Counted from the first letter of the stretch, positions 1 to 10,542 are shown. The stretch is 64,000 nucleotides of DNA from Imperialibacter sp040222385 (GCF_040222385.1 NZ_JAVKDF010000017.1:124001-188000); one strand, 5' to 3'. Notes: generated from the letters alone by a model not told the origin. A program made the numbers and translations.

Positions 1-3000
1 GATTCTTACCGTGAAGTCATCATCACTTTCATCAGACGCCTTATCGCCATTAACTGTCACCTTAATTTTGGCGGCAGAAGTTGGGTCACCTTCTGGGGTC
101 CAATCGAATGTCCCAGAGAAGTCACCCACAACACCTGCAACAATTTCTGTGTAGCTGACCCCACCGTCAGCCGAGTAACTGATGGTCACAGGTGAGTCAG
201 CATCCAGTCCCTCCTCAGTCCACGTAATAACGTAAGGATCACCCAGGCTGAAGGTTTCTCCTCCATTTGGCGCCGTCACCACCACCGATTTGCGGATAAA
301 AGTTTGCGCACTTGCGGCACTTGCTTCGCCTGATGTAGTTACTGTTAAAGCACCAGTGGTAAAGCCAGCGGGCACTGTCACTCCCAAAGATGTGGTTGTG
401 GCGGAGAAGGGCACCGCAGAAACTCCTCCTCCAAAGTTGACTGTGTTGTTGGCTGCAATTGAGCTAAAGCCCTTGCCGGTGATCGTCAAACTTTCTCCAC
501 CATAACCGGACGTAATCGAAAGGCCCGCTGCATCAATTTGAGGTACTATAACAAAGCTCGCCGCTGAAAATGGTCCGGTGGTGGTCCCATTGACTGTTAC
601 ATTAAGCGCCCCTGTAATGGCGCCTTCAGGCACCTGCACAGTCAGACTGGAGGCTGTGGCAGCACTCACCGTAGCAGTTGCACCTCCATTGAAATTCACT
701 ACATTTTGTGAAGCATTTGCGGCTACAAAGCCGGTGCCGGTAATCGTCAGGGTAGAACCTATCGCTCCTTTGGCTGGCGAGAACCCTCCCGAGGAAATGG
801 AAGGGAGCACTACAAAACTATTGGCTGTCGCTGCCGAGGTGCCCGAAGGGGTAGTAACCGTAAGTGAACCAGTAGCCGCACCAGCAGGCACAGTTACCGA
901 TAGCGAGCTTGCAGATACTGAGAATGGCACGGCCGTGGCGCCGGCAAATGCTACCTGAGTGGCACCACTGAAATTAGTACCGTTGATCTGGATAGTGGCA
1001 CCTGCAATAGCTGCAGCTGTGAAAGTGGTAATCTTCGGCACAATGCTGAAGTTCCCCACGGATTGTACGGTAATGCCTCCCAATCCCAGCGATATTTTTC
1101 CGGTCGAAGCTCCCGAAGGCACTATGGCACTGAGCTCGTTATCGCTGGAGACTGTGAAGGAGGCATTAGTATTGTTGAATTTTACAAAAGTTACTGTTGA
1201 CAGATTGGCGCCAGAAATGGTCACAACATCACCAGAACCACCTAACGCAGGACTGAAGCTGGCAATCGACGGCTGGCCCTTTACTTCGATGGTACTGCTG
1301 CTTGTTCCTGAACCCGAAGGCGTCGTGACAACTATGTTGCCAATGCCAACATTTCCTGCAACCGTTGTTACCTTGACGAAGTCAGAAGAGACCTGGTCAA
1401 TCGTAGCAGCGGTGTTGTTGATTGTCACGCTTGTCGCTCCGGTAAATGTCTTGCCATTGATGGTAATCTGGCTGCCTGCCACTGCCAGGGTAGGGAAGCT
1501 GATCACTTTTGGCGTCACATTAAATGTGCCTGCCGTAAACGACTGACCAGCCTTTTTGATGACCACGTCTCCGGATGTGGCTGATGAAGGTACCGTTACC
1601 ACAATGCTTGTGCCGTCAGGATCGACCGTGAAAGAATTGGCAGATACGCCATTTACTTTCACCTCATTTGCGGCATTCATATTGATGCCGCTGATGGTAA
1701 ACTGGGAGGCGACCGGGCCACTGTTTGGGTTGATACTGAAGCTACCGGGAGAAGGCAACAAGTTGAAGTTAGCACTGCTCACCACCTGTTGAGCAGAGGC
1801 TGTGTTGATCACTTTGATTGGGCCAGTGATTGTACCAACAGGCACGGTCACTGTAAGGCTATTGCTGTTGGCAGTCGAAATAGTCGCCTGAACAAAGCCA
1901 GACGCCCCTGTCAAGTAAACTTCGTTAGTGCCGATGGTCGAGCCGAAATGGGAGCCATTGATCGTCACGCTGCTTCCTTCAAGTCCTGTGTTCGTAAAGC
2001 TGAAGATCTTAGGCACAACGCTAAAGGCAACTGCATTGGAGGTTACGCCGCCCCTTGTCACTGTCACATTTCCGGTCGCCGCAGCATTCGAAGGTACCGT
2101 TGCTTTGATGTTGTCATCATTGAGAATGTCAAAAGTAGCAGCAGCTCCGTTGACGGTGACCGTGGTTACGTCTGGCAGGCTAAAACGGTCTCCGCTGATG
2201 GTGATCGTGCCACCGGCAATTCTGGCTGCCGGATCGACTTCAGTAATACTCGCTACCGGAGAAACGATCAGCGCCTGAGCACTTTCTGCCAAAATACCCC
2301 TGCGGGTAACGGCTACCTTTCCGACGCCCTGCGAACCAGATGGCACGATGATCTGCAGCCTGTTGCCATTCACAAACACCGGCGTAACCGCCACGTCGTT
2401 CACCGTCACACTGCTGATACTGGCCAGGCTTTCGAAATGATTGCCCTCTATGTAGATAGTCTGCCCTTCTACCACTCTTTCGGTAGCTGGATTGATATTG
2501 CTAAAGTCCGATTTCAGGAATCCGGTAATCTGCTGCTCTACAATAAATTCATCCATGGCGAAAATGGTGAGACCGCCCCTGATAAGTTCGATATTGTTAG
2601 CCGTGCCATCAGCGTAAGCTGCCGCTGCCATAGGAACTTTGGCCGTGATGGTATTGTCGTCGTTTACAGTGAAGTTGCCAACGCCTACTAAGGCTCCGTT
2701 TATTTTAACAGAAGTAACATCGGGGGCAGTAAATCCAGACCCTGTGATAGTAACAAAAGTGCCAGCCGGGGCACTTGCCTCCGAAATCTCAGTAATGGTC
2801 GCCTGGTCATCCAGCGTCAACTGACTGGCGAGTGTCACCTCAATATTGCCTTCGGCACTCGTCACCGTCTTCACCAGCTTTACATCGTAGCTGGTAGCTG
2901 TCAGGGCCGGGCCGCTTTGGGCCGTTAACACCAGCTGCAGAGCGTTGTCATTCAGCACTGTGCTTTGGACGGTTGTTTCATTCCCTCCATCGATGAGCAC

Positions 3001-6000
3001 CACCGAGTTGACACCAGGTGTGCTAAAATTGCTACCGCTAAGCGTCAAAGTTTGTCCGATAACGTAGGTGGAAGCAGCAACATCCGTTGTTACCGACGGT
3101 TTCATATAAAACTGGGCTGTGCCGGAGAAATCTACATCTGATCCGTCAAACGATGATACGGTCAGCCCTCCTCTCAGAATTTTAAGTGCAACTGTACCCC
3201 CGGTGATGTTGGGCGGAACAGTAAGACTAATTTCCGTGGTACTGTTAACCGTTGAGCTTACCAGCATATCGTTGAGATAAACCTGAGGGGTATTATCAAA
3301 ATTGCTGCCTGTGATGGTCAGGGTCTCGGATTTGCCCTTTCTATCGCTGTCAAATGAGGCGATGGTGTGTGGCGCCAGCACTGTGATATTTCCGGCAGAC
3401 ACCTGTTCGCCCAACCTGGTAAGGACTATTTCATGGCTGCCTGGCGTGGTGTTAGTCGGCACTGTAAAAGTAAGACTATTGGCGCTGATGGACGACACTG
3501 ACACACTTGTGCCGCCAAGAGTCACGGTGGCGGATGGTGTGGTAAAAAACGTGCCATTAACTGTCACTGAAGCCCCTGCAGTGACCGTTGACGCCGACAA
3601 GCTGCCAAAAGTATGCTTCACAGTAAATGTGCCCAGCGACTGAGTGAGGCCTGCTCTGGTAATCTGCACATTACCCTGCGTATTGAAATTGGAAATATTG
3701 GGCACTGTAGCCGTTATTTCGGTGGCGCTATTGACTGTAAAAGAACTTACTGAAGTATTGTTGATGATGACAGAAGACACCGCCGGACTGGTGAAGTTCT
3801 GGCCGGTCAGTGTCAATGTTCCGCCGATCGCCTGAATTGTTGGGCTGAAGGAACTCAGGACTGCTCTTGGCACTATTGTGATGTCGGTTGTGCTTTCCAC
3901 CGTGCCTACAGGACTCGGCTTGGTCACTTCTACCTTTCCCGTGCCCACAGCGTTAGGAATGGTCACGCTTAGTGAGCCATCGCCTGCAATGGAGAAGGTC
4001 GCATTCACGCCATTCACCTTGACCTGGCTGACAGAAGGATAGTAGAAGTTGTTTCCTGAAACGGTGATCTGCTGATCCACCATGTAATTCTGGGTATTAA
4101 AGGTGGTGGAAATACCATGGCGGACGTAGAAATCGGAAGTACTCTGGATTATTAGTCCGGCACGTGTGATGGCCACCTTGCCCTGGCCTGCGAAGTTCAT
4201 ACCGTTGGGCACTTTCACGACAAGCTGCGTAGCCGTGGTCGACTGGATGGCAGCTGACACGCCGTTAAGTGTGACGGACGTAACTGCTGGCGACGTAAAA
4301 TTAGTCCCAGTGATTGTCACATCCTGCTCCAACCCGGCTACCTGAGTGAAATTGGTGATCGTGTGCGGTGCAACAACTGTCAGCTCTGCATCGCTCTCAT
4401 CGCTCAGACCATTTTTAGTCACAGTAACTTTATAGTTACCTGGAGTCATGGCAGGCACTGCAATCGACACGCCGTAGTAGTTGTTATTGCTTATGATGGT
4501 GGCAACGGTGCCACCGACCTTTACCTGTGAAACAGCATTAAGGAAAGTGCCACCAACGTTGAGTGTGGCTCCCGAAGCAAGGGTTGAAGCAGAAAGGCTC
4601 GTAATGTCGGGGACAATTTCAAAATTATTGGCGGACGTAACCGTCTCGCCGGCCCTGGTGATACTGATGGCGCCATTGTTGAAGATGGAAGGTACCGTAG
4701 CCTTTATTTCCGTGTCTGAGACCACATTGAAAGTAGCGTTGGTGCCGCTGAATCTGACAGCGGAAACAGCCGGACTACCGAAATGCTCGCCGGTAATGGT
4801 TACTTCTGTTTTCGTTACCTGGCCACTTGCCGGCGCAAATGACGAAATGATGGCGTGAGGTACGACAATAAAGTCGCTGGCGCTCTCGCCGCTCTCCAGG
4901 ATGCTTTGATTGGTCACTCTCAATTTACCAGTGACAGCCCCAACCGGAACTGTTACGTTCAGAGAGGTGCTGCTTCCACTGGAAATAGTTGCCTGCTTGT
5001 TGTTGTAGAAAGTAACCAGATTACTGGAAGCAACGGGGTTAAAGCCTGTTCCCGATATCGTTACACTAGCGCCTTCTACAGCGCCAGTAGCCAATGTAAA
5101 TGAGGTGATCTTTGGCAGCACGGTAAACTGCTGTGGACCTTCTACAGTCACTCCTCCTTTCGTGAGTTCAATCTTTCCAGCACCATAGATCCAGGTGGGT
5201 ACGGCAAACTGAATGCTGTTATTGTCAACCACACTGAACGAGATGCTGTTTCCATTAACAAGCAAATTACTTGGTGCCGGGCTCTGGAAGTTTTGCCCTG
5301 TGATGGTTACTACCTGGCCTGAAGTGGCTTTCAGCGGCGAGAAGCTTGTAAACACAGGTGCTGCCACCACATCGAAGCTGGCGGAAGACACACCTTGCTG
5401 AGATACATCGTTATTAACGACAGTCACTGAACCATCAATAGCGCCCTGCGGCACGATGACAGTGACAGAGGAGCTGTTTTGTGAAACAATAGCTGCCGGC
5501 TTATTCTGATTGAAATATACCGTGTTATCAACACTACTGAAGTACGAGCCATAGATTGTGACCTGTGCACCCGGCGCCGCCTGAAGTGTGCTCAAAGAGG
5601 TAATGGCTGGAATGACTGTCAGGTCTTCAGCACTTTCTACCTCCACACCACCTTTGGTCACGCTCACTTTTCCGGTACCAGCAATGGAAGACGGCGAAAT
5701 ATGCACGGTGATCTGTTGATCAGAGTCTATTGTGAAATACGGTGTTCCGAAGTAGTAATACTGGTAGGTAATGCTCTCTCCGTTGATTTTTACCGAGCTG
5801 GCTCCCGTAAAATTGTCTCCGGTGATGACCAGCGATTGTCCTTTAGTGATTTTGGTAGCAGACAAGGACGTGATCTTGTGCTGCTCCACTGTCAGGTCGC
5901 CCGCAGCTTCGAAGAACCCGCCGTTGGTGCTCACGGTCACTTTGCCAGTGCTGGCTCCCTGAGGCACAGTTACATTGATTTGAGTGTTTGACACTACGGA

Positions 6001-9000
6001 TGCTGTTGTAGCGAGGCCGTTGATAAACACCTGAGTATTGTTGTTGAGGAATGACGTATTCACACCTGAAATAGTGACCGTTTCAAAAATGCCAGCCGTC
6101 TTTGGTGTGAAATCAATCGACTGGATTTTAAATGCCTGTGCGGATGTATAAACGGTCCCGTCAACATCCACCTCCACTGGGCCGGTAGCTTCCACGCCTG
6201 TTGGAACCACTACTGAAAGCAAATCGGCACTTTCCACCACCACGGAGGCTGCTTCCACCGAGCCTAAAATACCATTAGTAAATGTTACCGAAACAGATGT
6301 GGCCGCATCGAAATCAATACCACTGCCATTAATAAAGATCGTGTTGCCCACCTGCCCCTGGTCGGGAGTAAGGGTAATGCCAGAAAGCACGAGCTGGTTG
6401 GGCGAAATGGCCGTTCCTTTGCCGGAAACATTCACTTTGATGAAACCAGAAACCGCTCCTTGTGGCACTTCAACCACCAGCTGGGTAGCCGAGGCCGATG
6501 TTGGGTAGGCAGTTATGTCCGGGAAACCAGGGAAGATAATCTGATTGTGATTGGCAATGGATGAAAAGCCGCTTCCGTCAATTTGAAGATCGGCGCCGCT
6601 GTTGATCAACGTAAGCGAGCTGATGGAAGGCGCAGGAAGAATGGATACTTCTGCGCTTGCAATGGTCGCCAGACCTGACTGATCCACAAGGCGGATGACG
6701 GCATCGGTCTGCGAGGCAACTTCCGGCGCCAGCCAATCAAATTCTGTGAATGAAGTAGACAGATCGTCTTCTATCAAAAACCAGCTAGAACCGGCATCGA
6801 GGGAGTACTCAACACTCAACAGATCGACCAGTGTGCTTCCCCACCTGATGGTAGTGACGCTGTTTGAGATCAGCTCTGTAGCATTCGCCGGAGCAAAAAG
6901 CACCAGTGAAGGCCCGGAGGTTGCTGCTCTGCCCTGCACATTTACATCGATATCAATATTCGACAGATTGGAATCGACAAATCGGTTTCTTAAGATGCCC
7001 TGCGAAAGTGTTCCATTATTGGCAGAGGGTGCAAACTTCACATACACAGGAATGCTCCGGATACCAGCTTGGGGTGCTATCACCAAACTGTTTGTAAAGC
7101 CTGAACCTTCGCTCAAAGAAATCTCAAAATCATCAGGATTGGTCGAGGTTACTGTAACCCCAACCTTGGTAACATTCAACAGATAAGACAACACGGTTGT
7201 GGTGGTGGCCTGCCTGATGCCAAAGTCCACAAGGCTGACGGGATCGTATCCCTCATCAATCGCCACCACGGGGTACACTACATCAAATGTTTCTGTTTCG
7301 ATAGTTTGCCCTCCGCCAACGATCCTGAATTTGGCATTTTCACCCACAAAATCGGGTGTGTAGCTATAGGTGACATCAAAGTCAGCAGAAATATCAATAG
7401 CGTCCTCGATGAGCACCTGAGTCTGCCCGGGCACCACATAATAGAGGTCAAAAGCGCTGAGTCCGTCATTCGTGAAAGTGATATCAACGGGAAGATCGTA
7501 CACAAGAACATTTTCACCTTCCTGAGGGTAGCTGACGGCCAGGTTATAAATGGCTGGGCTGGCAATGTAAAATATGTCGGAAGCCCCCAGAACAGTTGTT
7601 CCATACTTAGCTCTGATGATACAGGACTCAGAAATAAACGAAGGATTGGTCGGCACAAAATCGAAGAAATATGACCCGGCAATATTGTCCAGGGTATTCA
7701 GTGTGGCCGTTTGGATTGTATAAGGGAAACTTACGCCGCCGTTGGTCGACAGCTCAAAAGTAAGCACATCACTTCCCGCTATTTCAGAAGGCAAAAACTC
7801 TATGACCACCGACCCACCAAGGTACACCACATCACCTGACGGACTGGAAAATTCAACCGCCCGAACCGGAATGGGTACGATGCTGAAGAAGCTGTCGCTT
7901 TCGTCGGCTTCTGATGTAGTAGTGTTGGTAACCTTCACCTTTACTTCTGAGCTCACATCGTCGGGTACCGTCCACACATATGAATCACCGGGAACAGCAG
8001 AGTACAATCCTGAAAAAATGGTTTGATCGCCAGCTCCTGCATTGTAGCTCAGCTCAATATTGTCGGAGCTATTCCAGGCGTCAGAAAGCGCCCAGGTAAT
8101 GCTTACCTCATCGCCGACGAAAAAACTTTCGCCTCCGTTCGGATACGAAAGTGCCACTGGCTCGCAGTTAGTACAAACAACAAACGAGCTGCTGATGTCT
8201 TCTTTGTTGCGGGAGTTGTTCCAAACTCTCACTTGAACGTTTGCGTCTACTCCAGTGCCGGGATTTGGAATGGTCCATGCCCGTGTCATGACGTTGCCAA
8301 CGGGGTTGAATGAAGTCCCTGACCCTTGAGCAACAGATAACCAACTCCCTCCGTTGATTCTGTAGTAGATATAGAAATAGTCAGAAGTTTTGTGATCCCC
8401 ATTTTCCCAAACAATACTAAAGGGGCTCCCTACAGCTTTGTACTCTCCGCCTAGAGGGGAGGTAATACTTACAGAAGATTCGTAATACAGCCTGAACTGG
8501 CTGCTGATATCCTCAACATTGCGGGAGTTGTTCCACACCCTCACCTCTATGTCGCTGTCCAGATTGGTTCCCAAATCCGGCAGTGTCCAGTTGTAGCTCA
8601 TTTGGTTACCCACAGGGCTGAAGGACGTGCCACTGCCTTGCGTAATGGCATACCAGCTGCCTCCGTTTACCCGGTACTGCAGGTAGAAGTAGTCACTGGT
8701 TTTATGGTCGCCGTTCGTCCACTCTACCAGCTGGGTTTGTCCAAATTTCTTTTCCTCAGCGCCGGTTGGTGTATCAATAGCTAAGGAAGATTCGTAGTAA
8801 AGCCTGAATGAGCTACTGATATCCTCAACATTGCGGGAGTTGTTCCACACCCTCACCTCTATATCGCTGTCCAGATTGGTTCCCAAATCCGGCAGTGTCC
8901 AGTTGTAGCTCATTTGGTTACCCACAGGGCTGAAGGACGTGCCACTGCCTTGCGTAATGGCATACCAGCTGCCTCCGTTTACCCGGTACTGCAGGTAGAA

Positions 9001-10314
9001 ATAGTCACTGGTTTTATGGTCGCCGTTCGTCCACTCTACCAGCTGGGTTTGTCCAAATTTTTTCTCTTCAGCGCCGGTCGGAGTATCGACAACCAGCGAA
9101 GATTCAAAATAAAGCCGAAAAGCCGCGCCGTAACCATAGTATCCCTGACTATTGTTCCACACCCTCACTTCTATGTCGCTGTCCAGATTGGTTCCCAAAT
9201 CGGGCAGCGTCCAATTGTAGCTCATCTGATTACCCGAAGGATTGAATGAGGTTCCACTTCCTTGCGCAATAGCATACCAGCTGCCTCCATCCACACGATA
9301 GTGAAGATAGAAGTAGTTGGAATTGAGATAGGCAGCGTTATTCTTCCATGAGACAGTTAGTGTTTCGCCGAACTTCTTTTCTTCAGTGCCAATGGGGCTT
9401 AAAATGGTGATATCGCCCTGTGGAGAAATAGTAAATTCATCGGATAGGTCGAACACGCCCGCATCCTGGTCGGCCTCCACTCTAATCTGGGCAGTTGACA
9501 CAGCCGAACCGTTAACCGTCCACTCATAACTGTTTTCTCCGTCAGGAGAATCCACGTTCTCGGCTATCACCACATCACCCGAACCGGTATTGTAGTAAAG
9601 GTTAACCCCGCCCGTGCTACCCGAAGCGGCGTCGACGTTGATACTTTCCCAGGTGATGAATTGGCTGGTGCCTATTTCCCAATTGGAGGCTGATGTTGGT
9701 GAGGTGATAACAACCTCCGGATCGGAAGAACCACCACCATCAAAAAACCTGCTTCCATCAGACTGATATTTATAATCAAAAGTGAAAGATGTGCCAAATC
9801 CACCGCCCGGAAGACCTGTGATCTCCATCACAGCATAATGACCTTCTCTTGTATATACGCCCCAGAGCTGTCCTACCGAAATTGGGGCTCCCTGTGTTCC
9901 GTCAGGCCAATCCCATGACACAGTCACCCAGGGTGAAGCATCGGTTCTTTCAGCCACTTCTGTGACGGATTCGATGTCTCCGGTGCCTATTAGCAAAAAC
10001 CGTCTGCCAGTGGAGTTAAGCGAAGTGCTTCCCTCGTTACCAAGGTTCACTCCTTCATTGCTCACAAATACAAAGTCGACAAGGTAATCGGCATCGTCCT
10101 CTTTGCCTGCAGTTTCTTCTCTTGAAAAATCAAATCCGCTGTTGAAAGAACTTGTAGCTGAGCCTGTAACTATGCCCTCTCCTGTGAACAGGACGACTGT
10201 AGAATTGTGAGCTTTTAAGTCAGGCGAGGAAAAGTTCTCGGCACCTAACGCCCCGGCAGTCATTGATGAAAAAAACAGGGCGGCAATAACAAAAATCTTG
10301 ATAACAGCTTTCAT
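1..10314 (-). CDS. Giant secreted IPT/TIG-repeat surface protein (3' end beyond window)
   Basis: One minus-strand frame stays open from an ATG at 10314 to base 1, giving 3,438 codons with no stop, so the C-terminus lies outside the window. Residues 1-25 form a signal peptide (MKAVIKIFVIAALFFSSM...). Then come a leader region to about residue 195, Kre9/KNH-like Ig modules (about 198-740; motifs ITSPTSASNWEIG, YNWTLPDLG), a stretch like choice-of-anchor D domains (about 1030-1140), and about 25 IPT/TIG repeats (about 1225-3340) with the pattern G..vtItGxxF...V.vNG....VP.g...G.v.V. Another Kre9-like module (TAPNGGETFSLGDPYVITW) follows. The plus-strand ORFs over this region are Pro/Val-rich antisense shadows. 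The domain make-up indicates an exported adhesin or matrix protein; in Bacteroidota such proteins often end in a type IX sorting domain, which is not visible here. A two-component system is transcribed divergently from the same spacer. Confidence 0.9.
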   Translation of the reverse strand, partial: MKAVIKIFVIAALFFSSMTAGALGAENFSSPDLKAHNSTVVLFTGEGIVTGSATSSFNSGFDFSREETAGKEDDADYLVDFVFVSNEGVNLGNEGSTSLNSTGRRFLLIGTGDIESVTEVAERTDASPWVTVSWDWPDGTQGAPISVGQLWGVYTREGHYAVMEITGLPGGGFGTSFTFDYKYQSDGSRFFDGGGSSDPEVVITSPTSASNWEIGTSQFITWESINVDAASGSTGGVNLYYNTGSGDVVIAENVDSPDGENSYEWTVNGSAVSTAQIRVEADQDAGVFDLSDEFTISPQGDITILSPIGTEEKKFGETLTVSWKNNAAYLNSNYFYLHYRVDGGSWYAIAQGSGTSFNPSGNQMSYNWTLPDLGTNLDSDIEVRVWNNSQGYYGYGAAFRLYFESSLVVDTPTGAEEKKFGQTQLVEWTNGDHKTSDYFYLQYRVNGGSWYAITQGSGTSFSPVGNQMSYNWTLPDLGTNLDSDIEVRVWNNSRNVEDISSSFRLYYESSLAIDTPTGAEEKKFGQTQLVEWTNGDHKTSDYFYLQYRVNGGSWYAITQGSGTSFSPVGNQMSYNWTLPDLGTNLDSDIEVRVWNNSRNVEDISSQFRLYYESSVSITSPLGGEYKAVGSPFSIVWENGDHKTSDYFYIYYRINGGSWLSVAQGSGTSFNPVGNVMTRAWTIPNPGTGVDANVQVRVWNNSRNKEDISSSFVVCTNCEPVALSYPNGGESFFVGDEVSITWALSDAWNSSDNIELSYNAGAGDQTIFSGLYSAVPGDSYVWTVPDDVSSEVKVKVTNTTTSEADESDSFFSIVPIPVRAVEFSSPSGDVVYLGGSVVIEFLPSEIAGSDVLTFELSTNGGVSFPYTIQTATLNTLDNIAGSYFFDFVPTNPSFISESCIIRAKYGTTVLGASDIFYIASPAIYNLAVSYPQEGENVLVYDLPVDITFTNDGLSAFDLYYVVPGQTQVLIEDAIDISADFDVTYSYTPDFVGENAKFRIVGGGQTIETETFDVVYPVVAIDEGYDPVSLVDFGIRQATTTTVLSYLLNVTKVGVTVTSTNPDDFEISLSEGSGFTNSLVIAPQAGIRSIPVYVKFAPSANNGTLSQGILRNRFVDSNLSNIDIDVNVQGRAATSGPSLVLFAPANATELISNSVTTIRWGSTLVDLLSVEYSLDAGSSWFLIEDDLSTSFTEFDWLAPEVASQTDAVIRLVDQSGLATIASAEVSILPAPSISSLTLINSGADLQIDGSGFSSIANHNQIIFPGFPDITAYPTSASATQLVVEVPQGAVSGFIKVNVSGKGTAISPNQLVLSGITLTPDQGQVGNTIFINGSGIDFDAATSVSVTFTNGILGSVEAASVVVESADLLSVVVPTGVEATGPVEVDVDGTVYTSAQAFKIQSIDFTPKTAGIFETVTISGVNTSFLNNNTQVFINGLATTASVVSNTQINVTVPQGASTGKVTVSTNGGFFEAAGDLTVEQHKITSLSATKITKGQSLVITGDNFTGASSVKINGESITYQYYYFGTPYFTIDSDQQITVHISPSSIAGTGKVSVTKGGVEVESAEDLTVIPAITSLSTLQAAPGAQVTIYGSYFSSVDNTVYFNQNKPAAIVSQNSSSVTVIVPQGAIDGSVTVVNNDVSQQGVSSASFDVVAAPVFTSFSPLKATSGQVVTITGQNFQSPAPSNLLVNGNSISFSVVDNNSIQFAVPTWIYGAGKIELTKGGVTVEGPQQFTVLPKITSFTLATGAVEGASVTISGTGFNPVASSNLVTFYNNKQATISSGSSTSLNVTVPVGAVTGKLRVTNQSILESGESASDFIVVPHAIISSFAPASGQVTKTEVTITGEHFGSPAVSAVRFSGTNATFNVVSDTEIKATVPSIFNNGAISITRAGETVTSANNFEIVPDITSLSASTLASGATLNVGGTFLNAVSQVKVGGTVATIISNNNYYGVSIAVPAMTPGNYKVTVTKNGLSDESDAELTVVAPHTITNFTQVAGLEQDVTITGTNFTSPAVTSVTLNGVSAAIQSTTATQLVVKVPNGMNFAGQGKVAITRAGLIIQSTSDFYVRHGISTTFNTQNYMVDQQITVSGNNFYYPSVSQVKVNGVNATFSIAGDGSLSVTIPNAVGTGKVEVTKPSPVGTVESTTDITIVPRAVLSSFSPTIQAIGGTLTLTGQNFTSPAVSSVIINNTSVSSFTVNSATEITATVPNISNFNTQGNVQITRAGLTQSLGTFTVKHTFGSLSASTVTAGASVTVNGTFFTTPSATVTLGGTSVSVSSISANSLTFTVPTNTTPGSHEIVLTRLGEQVSAGNITVLAPHTIASFDSDRKGKSETLTITGSNFDNTPQVYLNDMLVSSTVNSTTEISLTVPPNITGGTVALKILRGGLTVSSFDGSDVDFSGTAQFYMKPSVTTDVAASTYVIGQTLTLSGSNFSTPGVNSVVLIDGGNETTVQSTVLNDNALQLVLTAQSGPALTATSYDVKLVKTVTSAEGNIEVTLASQLTLDDQATITEISEASAPAGTFVTITGSGFTAPDVTSVKINGALVGVGNFTVNDDNTITAKVPMAAAAYADGTANNIELIRGGLTIFAMDEFIVEQQITGFLKSDFSNINPATERVVEGQTIYIEGNHFESLASISSVTVNDVAVTPVFVNGNRLQIIVPSGSQGVGKVAVTRRGILAESAQALIVSPVASITEVDPAARIAGGTITISGDRFSLPDVTTVTVNGAAATFDILNDDNIKATVPSNAAATGNVTVTRGGVTSNAVAFSVVPKIFSFTNTGLEGSSVTINGSHFGSTIGTNEVYLTGASGFVQATISTANSNSLTVTVPVGTITGPIKVINTASAQQVVSSANFNLLPSPGSFSINPNSGPVASQFTISGINMNAANEVKVNGVSANSFTVDPDGTSIVVTVPSSATSGDVVIKKAGQSFTAGTFNVTPKVISFPTLAVAGSQITINGKTFTGATSVTINNTAATIDQVSSDFVKVTTVAGNVGIGNIVVTTPSGSGTSSSTIEVKGQPSIASFSPALGGSGDVVTISGANLSTVTFVKFNNTNASFTVSSDNELSAIVPSGASTGKISLGLGGITVQSVGNFSIVPKITTFTAAAIAGATIQINGTNFSGATQVAFAGATAVPFSVSASSLSVTVPAGAATGSLTVTTPSGTSAATANSFVVLPSISSGGFSPAKGAIGSTLTITGTGFVAANASQNVVNFNGGATATVSAATASSLTVQVPEGAITGALNVTVNGTTTGPFSAASFVIVPQIDAAGLSITSGYGGESLTITGKGFSSIAANNTVNFGGGVSAVPFSATTTSLGVTVPAGFTTGALTVTTSGEASAASAQTFIRKSVVVTAPNGGETFSLGDPYVITWTEEGLDADSPVTISYSADGGVSYTEIVAGVVGDFSGTFDWTPEGDPTSAAKIKVTVNGDKASDESDDDFTVRI
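290..6650 (-). repeat. Array of about 25 IPT/TIG domain repeats (protein level)
   Basis: Translation of the minus frame shows about 25 successive units of 80-95 residues. Each opens with a strand such as KITSFTxxxxxxGxxVTI, then SGxxF, a V.vNG turn, a VP..a..G step and a closing VTxxG strand. This is the IPT/TIG Ig-like fold. The units are diverged in DNA, unlike the 312-bp repeats, so the array is older. The count was made by eye and could be off by one or two. Confidence 0.8.
8507..9062 (-). repeat. Near-identical tandem repeats, 312-bp period
   Basis: Within the giant gene, bases from about 8507 recur at about 8819 with a period of 312 bp (104 codons), with only scattered mismatches over roughly 240 bp. 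More diverged copies flank them (about 8190-8490 and 9130-9400), making four modules in a row. Each encodes one Ig-like module with the core SGNQMSYNWTLPDLG or a close variant. The low divergence points to recent duplication or gene conversion. Confidence 0.85.
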
Positions 10315-10329
10315 TTCAACAGGTCTTTC

Positions 10330-10364
10330 GGTCTAATTGGATTTTAACATCCTAAAATTAGACC
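10330..10364. promoter_or_regulatory. Inverted repeat in the spacer between giant gene and kinase
   Basis: GGTCTAATT (10330-10338) is mirrored by AATTAGACC (10356-10364). Inside the 17-bp spacer GGAT and ATCC can extend the pairing. The element lies 16-50 bp upstream of the giant-gene ATG, so it is either an operator for a dimeric regulator or a hairpin in the 5' leader. There is no T-run, which argues against a terminator. Confidence 0.5.
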
Positions 10365-10542
10365 AGGCCAAGACCGTCCGAAATACCGTCTTCGGGGTAT
10401 ATTACACTAACCTTTTCCCGAAAAAGAAGTCCGTTCAACTGGCAGGCTGTTTTACAAATTATTTGATTAGTACTATTCTAAAAGGAAAAAAACCAATAAA
10501 AGCCTATCTTACCGGAGCCAACAACTTATACCGTAAATCTTC

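Noticed and set aside
7278..7682. Minus-strand ORF of 134 codons
   Set aside because: It lies in another frame inside the giant gene, with no family features.
8507..9062. Possible CRISPR or assembly duplication
   Set aside because: The repeats are 312 bp long, in frame, contiguous and flanked by diverged copies of the same module, which fits protein-domain duplication.
290..9249. Many plus-strand ORFs (the longest 300 codons at 1789-2691) opposite the giant gene
   Set aside because: They are Pro/Val/Thr-rich reverse-complement shadows of the repeat frame, have no family features, and repeat with the same period as the minus-strand repeats.
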